Shown here: positions 1-7,757 of the stretch, one piece after another | Layout of the letters: the number at the start of each line of letters is the position of its first letter | How positions within the stretch are numbered: position 1 is the first letter of the stretch | DNA from: Wenxinia marina DSM 24838 | GTDB taxonomy: Bacteria > Pseudomonadota > Alphaproteobacteria > Rhodobacterales > Rhodobacteraceae | Direction of reading: 5' to 3' | Assembly (NCBI RefSeq): GCF_000379485.1 | Contig: NZ_KB902299.1 | Coordinates: forward strand, 62,001 to 126,000 | DNA: 64,000 nt | Program-made: the position numbers and the translations under genes | The notes under the pieces: model-generated | What the model was told of the DNA's origin: nothing | Database searches by the model: none | The model's input: the letters and a program-made list of their open reading frames with translations, nothing else

Positions 1-214
1 GGTCGAGATCGGTCACGTCGCGCTCGCCGATGACGATCCGTCCGTCCGTCACGTCGGCGAGGCCGGCGAGCAGGTTCAGCAGCGTGGTCTTGCCGCAGCC
101 CGAAGGCCCCAGCAGGACGAGGAACTCGCCATGCTCGACGCTGAGGTTGAGGTCGTCGAGGACGGTCAGGCCGCCGTAGGATTTCACGATGTTCTCGAAG
201 CTGACGCGGGGCAT
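1..214 (-). CDS. Sugar ABC transporter ATP-binding protein (MalK/UgpC type), partial
   Basis: The first 71 codons of an ABC ATPase start at 214 and run off the left edge. The N-terminus reads as a typical importer nucleotide-binding domain, with an A-loop region (VKSYGG) at about residue 12 and a Walker A motif GPSGCGKTT at about residues 37-45. The family energises uptake of sugars or glycerol-phosphate-like substrates together with MalF/MalG-type permeases. Two such permeases lie directly upstream on the same strand, with only 4 bases between the MalG-like stop and this start, so it is the third gene of that operon. Signature and Walker B motifs lie outside the window, so substrate cannot be told. 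Confidence 0.9.
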   Translation of the reverse strand, partial: MPRVSFENIVKSYGGLTVLDDLNLSVEHGEFLVLLGPSGCGKTTLLNLLAGLADVTDGRIVIGERDVTDLD

Positions 215-218
215 GGCG

Positions 219-1145
219 CTATCCCTTGATGGCGCCGGCCGTGATGCCGGCGACGAAGAACTTGCCCACCAGGAAGTAGATGACGAGCGGCGGGATCGCG
301 GTAAGGAGCGCGGCCGCCATGTCGACGTTGTAGGTGGCGGTGCCGGTGGACACGGTGACCATGTTGGCGAGGTTCACGGTCATCGGCTGGGTGTTGAAGC
401 CGCCGAAGGTGACGCCGACGAGGTAGTCGTTCCACACGTTGGTGATCTGCAGGATCAGCACGACGATCAGGATGTTGCCGGACATCGGCAGGATGATGTG
501 GGCGAAGATCTTCCAGAACGACCCGCTGTCCATGATCGCGGCGTTCATGATCTCGCGCGGGATGTCCTTGTAGAAGTTGCGGAAGATCAGCGTCAGCACC
601 GGCATCGCCATGACCGAATGGACGACCGCCACGCCCATGATCGTGCCGTAGACGCCCATCGTCCGGGTGATGGCGATCAGCGGGAACATGATGATCTGCA
701 GCGGCACGAAGGCGCAGAGGAAGAGCAGGAACAGGAACGTGCCCGCCCATTTCACCTCCCACAGCGCCAGCGCGTAGCCGGTCACCATCGCGAGGCTGAT
801 CGACAGGATCAGGGACGGGACGAGGATGCGGACCGAGTTCCAGAACCCGACCTTCAGCCCCTCGCAGGTGATGCCCGAGCAGGCCTCGTTCCAGGCGAAG
901 CTCCACGCCTCCAGCGTCCAGGTCTCCGGCAGCGCGAAGATCTGGCCCTGGCGGATCTCCTCCATCGTCTTCAGCGAGGTCGTCAGCACCACGTAGAGCG
1001 GCACGCAGAAGAACAGCGCGCACATCGTGAGGAACACGAGGACGGCGATGGACCGGCCGTTGAGGCCCCGGCGGCGCCGGACGCGCGGATGGCGGCGGAC
1101 CACGGTCGCCCCGGCGGCGGCCTCGGTGACGGACAGGTCGGTCAT
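219..1145 (-). CDS. Sugar ABC transporter permease (MalG/CUT1 type)
   Basis: A 308-aa inner-membrane permease of a carbohydrate-uptake type 1 ABC transporter. After a short basic N-terminus there is a first membrane helix (about residues 29-50), several further hydrophobic segments, and the cytoplasmic EAA loop around PREIMNAAIMDSGSFWKIF, which docks on the ATPase. The frame stays open well upstream in MalF. I chose the ATG at 1145 because it overlaps the MalF-like stop by 4 bases (ATGA), a standard translational-coupling arrangement. It forms an operon with the MalF-like permease and the partial ATPase. No solute-binding protein lies in the visible part. Confidence 0.93.
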   Translation of the reverse strand: MTDLSVTEAAAGATVVRRHPRVRRRRGLNGRSIAVLVFLTMCALFFCVPLYVVLTTSLKTMEEIRQGQIFALPETWTLEAWSFAWNEACSGITCEGLKVGFWNSVRILVPSLILSISLAMVTGYALALWEVKWAGTFLFLLFLCAFVPLQIIMFPLIAITRTMGVYGTIMGVAVVHSVMAMPVLTLIFRNFYKDIPREIMNAAIMDSGSFWKIFAHIILPMSGNILIVVLILQITNVWNDYLVGVTFGGFNTQPMTVNLANMVTVSTGTATYNVDMAAALLTAIPPLVIYFLVGKFFVAGITAGAIKG

Positions 1146-2032
1146 GCCGCAGCCCTCCGGCGGTTCTGCCACGCGGTCAGCAGGACCAGCGGCAGGAAGA
1201 CGAGGAGCGTGATGCCCAGCATCATCACCGCCGCGGCGCTGGCATAGCCGAGGTTCTGCTTCTGGCTCAGCGCGTTGATGACGAAGTAGGCCGGCACCCA
1301 GGTCGACTGGCCGGGGCCGCCGTTCGTCATGGCGAGCACGATGTCGTAGGCCTTGATGACCCCGAGCGAGAGCAGGATCGCGCAGGTCAGGAAGGTGAAC
1401 TTCATCATCGGGATGATGATCTCGATGTAGAGCCGCCACAGGCTGACGCCGTCGAGGCGGGCGGCGGACCAGATCTCGGTGTTGATCGACTTCAGGCCCG
1501 CGATCATCAGCGCCATGTAGAAGCCGGACGACTGCCAGATCGAGGCGAGGATGATCGCGTACATCGCGGTGTCGCCCTGGGCGAGCCAGTTGAAGTCGAC
1601 GCCCGTCCAGCCCCAGCGATGCAGCGTCGCCTCCAGCCCCATCGTGGGGTTGAGGATCCAGCGCCACGCCACGCCGGTGACGATCAGCGACACCGCCAGC
1701 GGATAGAGGAACACGGTGCGGAAGAACGCCTCGCCCCGCTTCTCGCGGTCGATCATCGCGGCGAGGACGAAGCCGAAGACGATGGCCAGCGCCGAGCCGA
1801 GGCCGAGCGTGATGAGGTTCCACAGCGCGGTGGACCAGCCGGCGTCCTGGAACAGGCGGTCGTACTGCCGCGTCCATTCGGTCCAGTCGATGGCGTAGTC
1901 CGGCACCCGGCGGGACCGGGTGAAGGACAGGTAGATCGTCCACAGGATCGACCCGATGAACGCCACCGCCGTCACCGCCAGGGCGGGCGTCAGCGCGATC
2001 TGCGGGGCGATCCGCGTCCAGCGGATCGTCAT
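1142..2032 (-). CDS. Sugar ABC transporter permease (MalF/CUT1 type)
   Basis: A 296-aa inner-membrane permease, partner of the MalG-like protein. It begins with a hydrophobic helix (ALAVTAVAFIGSILWTIYL) and carries the EAA-type loop near IWSAARLDGVSLWRLYIEII. I placed the start at the ATG at 2032, preceded by a strong GAGGGAGGAG ribosome-binding site. The open frame extends further upstream, but the extra N-terminus is unlike the family. First visible gene of the leftward transporter operon, divergent from the aldo/keto reductase and LacI-type regulator. The shared intergenic region carries a perfect palindrome, so LacI-type repression by a sugar or sugar-acid inducer is likely. Confidence 0.92.
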   Translation of the reverse strand: MTIRWTRIAPQIALTPALAVTAVAFIGSILWTIYLSFTRSRRVPDYAIDWTEWTRQYDRLFQDAGWSTALWNLITLGLGSALAIVFGFVLAAMIDREKRGEAFFRTVFLYPLAVSLIVTGVAWRWILNPTMGLEATLHRWGWTGVDFNWLAQGDTAMYAIILASIWQSSGFYMALMIAGLKSINTEIWSAARLDGVSLWRLYIEIIIPMMKFTFLTCAILLSLGVIKAYDIVLAMTNGGPGQSTWVPAYFVINALSQKQNLGYASAAAVMMLGITLLVFLPLVLLTAWQNRRRAAA

Positions 2033-2113
2033 GGCTCCTCCCTCATGCCGGGCCCTCCTCGGCCCCGCACCGCGGCACTTGCGCCGCTGTCCAAGCGGCA
2101 TGTCCACCGCGTT

Positions 2114-2129
2114 GTATTAACGTTAATAC
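2114..2129. promoter_or_regulatory. Perfect 16-bp palindrome, probable LacI-family operator
   Basis: The sequence GTATTAACGTTAATAC is identical to its own reverse complement and has a central CG step, as is usual for LacI/PurR-type operators. It stands out as an AT-rich island in GC-rich DNA. It lies in the gap between the divergently transcribed MalF-like permease (start 2032) and the aldo/keto reductase (start 2200), with a LacI-family gene next in line at 3040. The inference is that this regulator binds here and controls both directions. Confidence 0.75.
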
Positions 2130-2199
2130 TGAGATAGGATTCGGAATGCGTCAACAGAAAATCGAAGGGCCGCGGCGAGTGGCCCGAGAGGGAGGAGAG

Positions 2200-3009
2200 A
2201 TGACGATGCAAGCCATGCCGCAACTGGGCTTCGGCACCTACGGACGAACCGGCGAGGCGGGGATCGAGGCGATCTCGTGCGCACTCCAGACCGGATACCG
2301 CCACCTCGACACCGCGCAGGACTACGACACCGAGGCCGAGGTGGGCGCGGCGCTGCGGGCTGCCGGACTGCCGCGGGAGGACGTCTTCGTCACCACCAAG
2401 GTCAGGCCGGCCAACTTCGCCCCCGGCGCCCTCGTCCCGTCGCTGGAGAAGAGCTGCGAGACGCTGGGCCTGGGCCACGTGGACCTCGCCCTCATCCACT
2501 GGCCCGCGCCGAACGGAGAGCGGCCGCTGTCGGACTACATCCCGCAGCTGGTCGAAGCGAAGGAGCGGGGGCTGACGCGGCATATCGGTGTGTCGAACTT
2601 CACCATCGCCCTGCTGGACGAGACGCTGGCCATGCTGGACGGCGTGCCGCTGCTGACCAACCAGGTCGAGCTGAACCCCTGGTTCCGCAACCGCAAGCTG
2701 GCGGACCACTGCACGTCCCGGGGCGTCACAGTCACCTGCTACCAGCCGATCGCGAAGGGGCGGCTGGGCAGCGACCCGGTGATGAAGGAGATCGCGGACG
2801 CCCACGACGCGACGCCCGAGCAGATCGCCCTCGCCTTCGAGATGTCCCGCGGCTATGCCGCGATCCCCACCTCCGGCAAGGCGGAGCGCATCCGGTCCAA
2901 CTTCGGCGCGCTGGACATCCGCCTGACGGAAGGTGACATAAACCGGATCGAAGGGCTGGACCGGGGCCAGCGGGCCATCGACCCGGACTGGGGGCCCGAC
3001 TGGGACTAG
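2200..3009 (+). CDS. Aldo/keto reductase (2,5-diketo-D-gluconate reductase type)
   Basis: A 269-aa cytoplasmic NAD(P)H-dependent oxidoreductase with the AKR tetrad visible: Asp and Tyr in DTAQDYDTEAEVG, Lys in TTKVR and His in LIHWP. The GVSNF segment and a C-terminal cofactor-binding stretch (IPTSGKAERIRSNF) are also typical. Family members reduce sugar aldehydes and keto-sugar acids. I chose the ATG at 2200 because it follows GAGGGAGGAGAG; an upstream in-frame ATG at 2146 would add 18 atypical residues. It is divergent from the sugar ABC operon and followed after 30 bases by the LacI-type regulator, which suggests a role in catabolising the imported sugar or sugar acid. Confidence 0.92.
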   Translation: MTMQAMPQLGFGTYGRTGEAGIEAISCALQTGYRHLDTAQDYDTEAEVGAALRAAGLPREDVFVTTKVRPANFAPGALVPSLEKSCETLGLGHVDLALIHWPAPNGERPLSDYIPQLVEAKERGLTRHIGVSNFTIALLDETLAMLDGVPLLTNQVELNPWFRNRKLADHCTSRGVTVTCYQPIAKGRLGSDPVMKEIADAHDATPEQIALAFEMSRGYAAIPTSGKAERIRSNFGALDIRLTEGDINRIEGLDRGQRAIDPDWGPDWD

Positions 3010-3039
3010 GTCCCCGTCGGGATGGTCTGGGGGACAGGT

Positions 3040-4053
3040 GTGGCGACTCTGAAGGACATCGCGCTGCGCACGGGCGTGTCGGTCAACACCGTCTCGCTGG
3101 CGCTGCGCGGATCCCCCCGGGTGGGCGAGCGGACGCGGGAGAAGATCCTCGAGTTCGCCCGCGCCCTCGACTACACGCCGAACCACGCCGCGCAGGCGCT
3201 GGTCACCCGGCGCAACATGACGGTGGGCCTGCTGCTCACCGACATGACGAACCCGGTCCTGACGCAGGTCGCCCAGAAGCTCGAGATCGAGCTGAAGGCG
3301 AAGGGCTACGTCACCCTTCTCGCCGCGTCGAACGGCGACGGCGAGGAGCAGGAGCGCGCGCTGGCGACGTTCCGGTCGCGGCAGCTGGACGGCGTTTTCG
3401 TCTATCCCAACCACCGGCGCGAGCTTGACGGCATCCGCCGCCTCGCAGCGTCGGGCATGCCCGTCGTCCTCCTGGCGGGCAAGGAGGTGGAGGGGCTGGA
3501 CGTCGTCACCATCGACGAGCAGCACGGGTCCGCGCTGGCGGCGCGGCACCTGATCGCGCTCGGCCACCGTCGCATCGGGCTGATCGACAGTGACCGCGCC
3601 ACCGGCAACTCCGAGAAGATCGACGGCTACCGCCAGGCCCTCCTCGAGGCGGGGATCGAGGTCGATCCGGCGCTGATCGTGGGCCCCGGCGGGCACTCGG
3701 TCGCGCAGGGCTACGGCGCGATGGGCCAGCTTCTGCGACTGGCCGATCCGCCGACCGCGGTCCTGTCGTCGACCGACCGGATCGCGATGGGCGCGCTGCG
3801 CTGGTGCGAGGACAACGGCGTGGACGTGCCGGGCGACGTGTCCGTCTTCGGCTACGACAACGTCGAGTACGCCGAGGCCGCCTCGACCCCGCTCTCCAGC
3901 GTGGACTACCCGGCGGAGGAGATCGCGCGCGCCGCGGCGGGCCTGATCCTGCGGCGGATCGAGGGCGAGCCCGGCGAGGGGGACGGGGCGCCGGAGCGGA
4001 TCATCCTGAAGCCCGAGTTGGCTCTGCGCGCCAGTACCGGCGCGCGGGGATAG
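3040..4053 (+). CDS. LacI-family transcriptional regulator
   Basis: A cytoplasmic repressor of about 337 aa. The N-terminal helix-turn-helix (ATLKDIALRTGVSVNTVS) is followed by the hinge-helix region (NHAAQALVTRRN) and a periplasmic-binding-protein-like effector domain (from about residue 60) with the usual DRIAMGAL and VSVFGYDN segments. I prefer the GTG at 3040, which begins right at the conserved N-terminus and follows GGGGGACAGG; an ATG at 3022 would add six residues. The effector is probably a hexuronate-derived or keto-deoxy sugar, judging from uxuA and kduD-like neighbours. The likely target is the palindrome at 2114-2129. Confidence 0.9.
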   Translation: MATLKDIALRTGVSVNTVSLALRGSPRVGERTREKILEFARALDYTPNHAAQALVTRRNMTVGLLLTDMTNPVLTQVAQKLEIELKAKGYVTLLAASNGDGEEQERALATFRSRQLDGVFVYPNHRRELDGIRRLAASGMPVVLLAGKEVEGLDVVTIDEQHGSALAARHLIALGHRRIGLIDSDRATGNSEKIDGYRQALLEAGIEVDPALIVGPGGHSVAQGYGAMGQLLRLADPPTAVLSSTDRIAMGALRWCEDNGVDVPGDVSVFGYDNVEYAEAASTPLSSVDYPAEEIARAAAGLILRRIEGEPGEGDGAPERIILKPELALRASTGARG

Positions 4054-4057
4054 CCCC

Positions 4058-5236
4058 CTACCGGCCGCCCGCGTAACGCAGGCCGGCGATCACGCCCCGC
4101 AGCTCGGCGAGGCCGCGAAGACGGCCGATCAGCGGATAGCCCGGGTGCGTGCCCCGGCCGATGTCCGTCAGCAGTTCGTGCCCGTGGTCGGGGCGGAACG
4201 GGATGGAATGGTCGTCGCGGCCCGCCTCCCGGCGGCGCGCCTCCTCGTCCAGCAGCACCGAGATCACCGCCGGCATGTCGGTGTCCCCGCCGAGATGCGG
4301 CGCCTCCTGGAACGAGCCGTCCGGCTCCCTGGCGACGTTGCGCAGGTGGGCGAAGTGGATGCGCGGCGCGACGGCGCGGGCGATGGTGGGCACGTCGTTC
4401 GACGGGTGCGCGCCCAGCGAGCCCGAGCAGAGCGTGACGCCGTTCGCGGGGCTGTCCTGCATCGCCAGGACCGCCGCGAGGTCGTCGCCGGTGGAGACCA
4501 CGCGCGGCAGCCCGAGGAGCGGCCGCGGCGGGTCGTCGGGGTGGATGCACAGGCGCATGCCCAGATCCTCGGCCGCCGGCACCACCTCGGCCAGGAACCG
4601 GGCGAGCGCGGCGCGCAGGTCGTCCGCGGTGACGCCGGCCCAAGGGCGCAGCACCTCGCGCAGGCCCGCCACGTCGTAGCGGGCGTAGGCGCCGGGCAGG
4701 CCGGACATGATGGCGCCCAGCAGGCGGCTACGGTCGGCCTCGGTCGCGGCGTCGGTCCAGGCGGACGCGGCGGCGGCCACGTCCGGCCAGTCCGCCTCTG
4801 CGCCCGCACGGCCGAGAAGGTGGATGTCGAACGCTGCCATCTCCACCGCGTCGAAGCGCAGCGCGCGCCCGCCGCCGGGCGCGGGCGCGTCGAGACGGGT
4901 TCGCGTCCAGTCCAGCAGCGGCATGAAATTGTAGCAGACCGTGCGCACGCCCTCGGCCGCGAGGTTGGCGAGGGACTGGCGGTAGTTGGCGAAGAGGGTC
5001 GCGAGATCCCCCTGCCCCAGCTTGATCGCCTCGCTGACCGGCAGGCTCTCGACCACCTCCCAGGTCAGGCCCGCCGCCTCGATTTCGCGGCGGCGCTCGG
5101 CGACGGCCTCCCGGACCCAGACCTCGCCGTACGGCACCTCGTGCAGGGCCGTGACGATGCCGGTCGCGCCGGTCTGCACGATCTCCGGCAGGGTGATGCG
5201 GTCGAGGGGGCCGAACCAGCGCCAGCTTTCGATCAT
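4058..5236 (-). CDS. uxuA: Mannonate dehydratase
   Basis: A 392-aa cytoplasmic enzyme converting D-mannonate to 2-keto-3-deoxy-D-gluconate in hexuronate breakdown. The start MIESWRWFGP and the metal-site segments CIHPDDPP, FAHLRNV and RPDHGHELL are characteristic of the UxuA family (TIM barrel, Mn/Fe dependent), and the length matches. I chose the ATG at 5236; the frame is open upstream, but that sequence is the spacer after the KduD-like gene. It lies 75 bases downstream of that dehydrogenase on the same strand, so the two form a small operon. It converges on the LacI-type gene with almost no gap. Confidence 0.92.
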   Translation of the reverse strand: MIESWRWFGPLDRITLPEIVQTGATGIVTALHEVPYGEVWVREAVAERRREIEAAGLTWEVVESLPVSEAIKLGQGDLATLFANYRQSLANLAAEGVRTVCYNFMPLLDWTRTRLDAPAPGGGRALRFDAVEMAAFDIHLLGRAGAEADWPDVAAAASAWTDAATEADRSRLLGAIMSGLPGAYARYDVAGLREVLRPWAGVTADDLRAALARFLAEVVPAAEDLGMRLCIHPDDPPRPLLGLPRVVSTGDDLAAVLAMQDSPANGVTLCSGSLGAHPSNDVPTIARAVAPRIHFAHLRNVAREPDGSFQEAPHLGGDTDMPAVISVLLDEEARRREAGRDDHSIPFRPDHGHELLTDIGRGTHPGYPLIGRLRGLAELRGVIAGLRYAGGR

Positions 5237-5311
5237 CGGGTCCGCCCCGGTTCCGCCGCCCGCGCGTCCGTCGCGGCGACCGCTGCCCGGGCGGGGAACG
5301 GGGACGTCCAC

Positions 5312-6064
5312 CTAGCGGGCAAGCCAGCCTCCGTCGACCGACAGGACCGTTCCGGTCACGTAGCCCGCGGCCGGCAGGCACAGGAAGGCGACCGCGCCGC
5401 CGATGTCCGACGGCTCTCCCCACCGGCCGGCGGGGATGCGCTCCAGGATCTCGGCCGACCGTTGCGGATCGTCGCGCAGCGCGGCCGTGTTGTTCGTGAC
5501 GACGTAGCCCGGCGCCACGGCGTTCACCGTGATCCCGTCCTTCGCCCACTCGTTGGCGAGCGCCTTCGTCAGCCCCGCGACGCCGTGCTTGGAGGCGGTG
5601 TAGGCGGGCACGCGGATGCCCCCCTGGAAGGTCAGCACCGAGGCGATGTTGACGATCCGCCCCCCGGCGCCGCGGGCCAGCGCCGCGCGGGCGAAGGCCT
5701 GGCTCAGCAGGAACACCGCCTTGAGATTGACGTCGAGGACGGCGTCCCAGTCCTCCTCGCCGTGGTCCACCGCGTCGGCCCGGCGGATGATGCCGGCATT
5801 GTTCACGAGGATGTCGAGCATGCCGAAGCCGGCCAGCCGCGCCGCGGCGGCCGCGGGATCGGCGAGGTCGAGGTGGACCGCCTCGGCGCTGCCGCCCGCG
5901 GCCTCGATGCGACGCACCGTCTCGTCGCAGGACGAGCGGCCGGCGGCGACGACGTGGGCGCCCCGCTCGGCCAGGGACAGGGCGCAGGCCTGGCCGATGC
6001 CGGTATTGGCGCCGGTGACGAGGGCGCGGCGGCCGTCGATCCGGAACGGCTCGTCCACGCTCAT
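5312..6064 (-). CDS. SDR oxidoreductase, KduD-like (2-deoxy-D-gluconate 3-dehydrogenase type)
   Basis: A 250-aa classical short-chain dehydrogenase. The cofactor motif TGANTGIGQ is near residue 17, NNAGII follows, and the catalytic Ser and YTASK motif (Tyr/Lys) lie near residues 143-160, with the family C-terminus GTVLSVDGGW. Sequence and neighbourhood favour KduD, which interconverts 2,5-diketo-3-deoxygluconate and 2-keto-3-deoxygluconate, feeding the same intermediate that UxuA makes. Mannonate oxidoreductase activity (UxuB-like) is a possible alternative. I chose the ATG at 6064 (MSVDEPFRIDGRRALVTG). First gene of the leftward kduD-uxuA pair. Confidence 0.82.
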   Translation of the reverse strand: MSVDEPFRIDGRRALVTGANTGIGQACALSLAERGAHVVAAGRSSCDETVRRIEAAGGSAEAVHLDLADPAAAAARLAGFGMLDILVNNAGIIRRADAVDHGEEDWDAVLDVNLKAVFLLSQAFARAALARGAGGRIVNIASVLTFQGGIRVPAYTASKHGVAGLTKALANEWAKDGITVNAVAPGYVVTNNTAALRDDPQRSAEILERIPAGRWGEPSDIGGAVAFLCLPAAGYVTGTVLSVDGGWLAR

Positions 6065-6348
6065 CCCGCCACCGGGCTCTGCGACGTGGCTGCCATCCGG
6101 GCGGATGACCGGGCCGGCAGGGGGCGGCCGGGTCGCGGGCAGGAACAGGTCTCGGGCATCGGCGTCTCCGGGGCGGCGGGTGCAGAAAACGTCAGGGGCC
6201 GGGATACAGGCCGCACGGAGCAGCGTGAAGCCCGTCCATCGCGGATCGACGCCTCCTGCACCGCCGCCACCGCGATCGGGCGGCACGCTTTTCCTGTCCG
6301 CGTCCCGCCTGACCGTGTATCCGGGGCGGAACCGTGAGGGAGGGGCCC

Positions 6349-6783
6349 GTGGCCAGAGCGAGGCGGCTGCACAGTGCGGAACGGCAGGCCAGCAACTTCA
6401 GCCGGGTGCGCGAGGCGCACCAGACCGAGGTGGCCGAGGATTACGTCGAGCTGATCTCCGACCTGATCGACGTGCACGGCGAGGCGCGGGCCGCGGATCT
6501 CGCCAGCCGGCTCGGCGTGGCCGCGCCCACGGTGGCCAAGACGATCCGCCGGCTCAGCGAACTCGGCCTCGTCGAGAGCCAGCCCTACCGCGCGATCTTC
6601 CTGACCGAGGAGGGGCGTCGCCTGGCCGAGGTGGTGCGCCGCAGGCACGTGCTGGTGCGCGACTTCCTGCTGTGGCTGGGCGTGGACGCCGAGACGGCGG
6701 AGGGCGACGCCGAAGGGATCGAGCACCACGTCAGCGAGGCGACGCTGCGGGCCTTTGCGCGCAAGCTCGGCCGCGACGGCTGA
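6349..6783 (+). CDS. mntR: Manganese-responsive transcriptional regulator MntR (DtxR family)
   Basis: About 144 aa with the MntR pattern: a winged helix (AEDYVELISDLIDVHGEARAADLASRLGVAAPTVAKTIRRL) followed by a dimerisation domain that ends in DAEGIEHHVSEATLRAF, where Glu and His ligands for Mn(II) sit. It is a metal-dependent repressor of Mn import. I prefer the GTG at 6349 after GAGGGAGGGG; a GTG at 6334 is an alternative. It lies upstream of the Mn/Zn ABC transporter genes, from which it is separated by a promoter with a good MntR box. Confidence 0.9.
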   Translation: MARARRLHSAERQASNFSRVREAHQTEVAEDYVELISDLIDVHGEARAADLASRLGVAAPTVAKTIRRLSELGLVESQPYRAIFLTEEGRRLAEVVRRRHVLVRDFLLWLGVDAETAEGDAEGIEHHVSEATLRAFARKLGRDG

Positions 6784-6792
6784 GGCCGGACC

Positions 6793-6820
6793 TTGACGCG
6801 GCGGCGCGGCACTGCATATT
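6793..6820 (+). promoter_or_regulatory. Sigma-70-type promoter of the sit/mnt transporter operon
   Basis: A TTGACG -35 hexamer (6793-6798) is followed after 16 bases by CATATT (6815-6820). It precedes the solute-binding protein gene (start 6858), and the MntR-like box begins 6 bases after the -10, over the expected transcription start. Confidence 0.55.
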
Positions 6821-6826
6821 TCGTTT

Positions 6827-6840
6827 TTAGCACCGGCTAA
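6827..6840. promoter_or_regulatory. MntR-type operator
   Basis: The inverted repeat TTAGC-ACCG-GCTAA lies just downstream of the -10 element. Its core, AGC-N4-GCT with AT-rich flanks, resembles the known enterobacterial MntR box of mntH. With mntR immediately upstream and a Mn-type transporter downstream, Mn-dependent repression by steric block is the simplest reading. Confidence 0.65.
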
Positions 6841-6857
6841 CTTTGTGAGACCGCCCT

Positions 6858-7757
6858 ATGATCCGCCCCCTCGTCATCGCGACCGCTGTCGCCGCGCTCT
6901 CCGCGGGACCGCTCGCGGCCCAGGAGGACGATGCGTTCAGGGTCGTCACCACCTTCACCGTCCTCGCCGACATGGCGCGGAACGTGGCGGGCGACGCGGC
7001 CGAGGTGGTGTCGATCACCAAGCCGGGGGCCGAGATCCACGGCTACGAGCCGACGCCGCGCGACCTCGTCGGCGCCCAGGACGCGGACCTGATCCTGTGG
7101 AACGGCCTCAACCTGGAGCGCTGGTTCGAGCAGTTCCTGTCGAACCTCGGCGACGTCCCCTCCGCCACCCTCACCGACGGCATCGACCCGATCCCGATCG
7201 CCGAGGGTTCCTACGAGGGCCAGTCGAACCCGCACGCCTGGATGGGGCTGGAGAACGCGATGGTCTACGTGGACAACATCGCGGCCGCCCTGTCGGAGCA
7301 CGACCCGGAGAACGCCGCGACCTACGCCGCCAACGCCGAGTCCTACAAGCAGGAGATCCGCGACACGATCCAGCCGCTCCGGGACGAGATCGCGGCGCTG
7401 CCGGAAGAGCGGCGCTGGCTGGTGACCTGCGAAGGCGCGTTCTCGTACCTCGCCCGGGATTTCGGCCTGAACGAGCTGTATCTCTGGCCGATCAACGCCG
7501 ACCAGACCGGCACGCCGCAGCAGGTCCGCGCCGTGATCGACGGCGTGCGCGAGCACGACGTGCCGGCGGTGTTCTGCGAGAGCACGGTCTCCTCCGCCCC
7601 GGCCGAGCAGATCGCGCGAGAGACCGGCGCGGCGTTCGGCGGCGTCCTCTACGTCGACAGCCTGTCCGAGGCGGACGGCCCGGTGCCGACCTACCTCGAT
7701 CTGCTCCGCGTCACCTCGGACACCGTCGTCCGGGGCCTGACGGGGACGGAAGGATGA
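6858..7757 (+). CDS. sitA: Metal ABC transporter substrate-binding protein (SitA/MntC type)
   Basis: A 299-aa periplasmic protein with a clear signal peptide (about residues 1-21, ending PLAAQ). The four metal ligands of cluster A-I binding proteins can be placed: His in EIHGYEP, His in SNPHAWMG, Glu in CEGAFSY and Asp in YVDSLS. It delivers Mn(II), and possibly Fe or Zn, to the SitBCD transporter. Mn is favoured by the adjacent mntR and operator. First gene of a four-gene operon in which every junction overlaps by 4 bases (ATGA). Confidence 0.92.
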   Translation: MIRPLVIATAVAALSAGPLAAQEDDAFRVVTTFTVLADMARNVAGDAAEVVSITKPGAEIHGYEPTPRDLVGAQDADLILWNGLNLERWFEQFLSNLGDVPSATLTDGIDPIPIAEGSYEGQSNPHAWMGLENAMVYVDNIAAALSEHDPENAATYAANAESYKQEIRDTIQPLRDEIAALPEERRWLVTCEGAFSYLARDFGLNELYLWPINADQTGTPQQVRAVIDGVREHDVPAVFCESTVSSAPAEQIARETGAAFGGVLYVDSLSEADGPVPTYLDLLRVTSDTVVRGLTGTEG

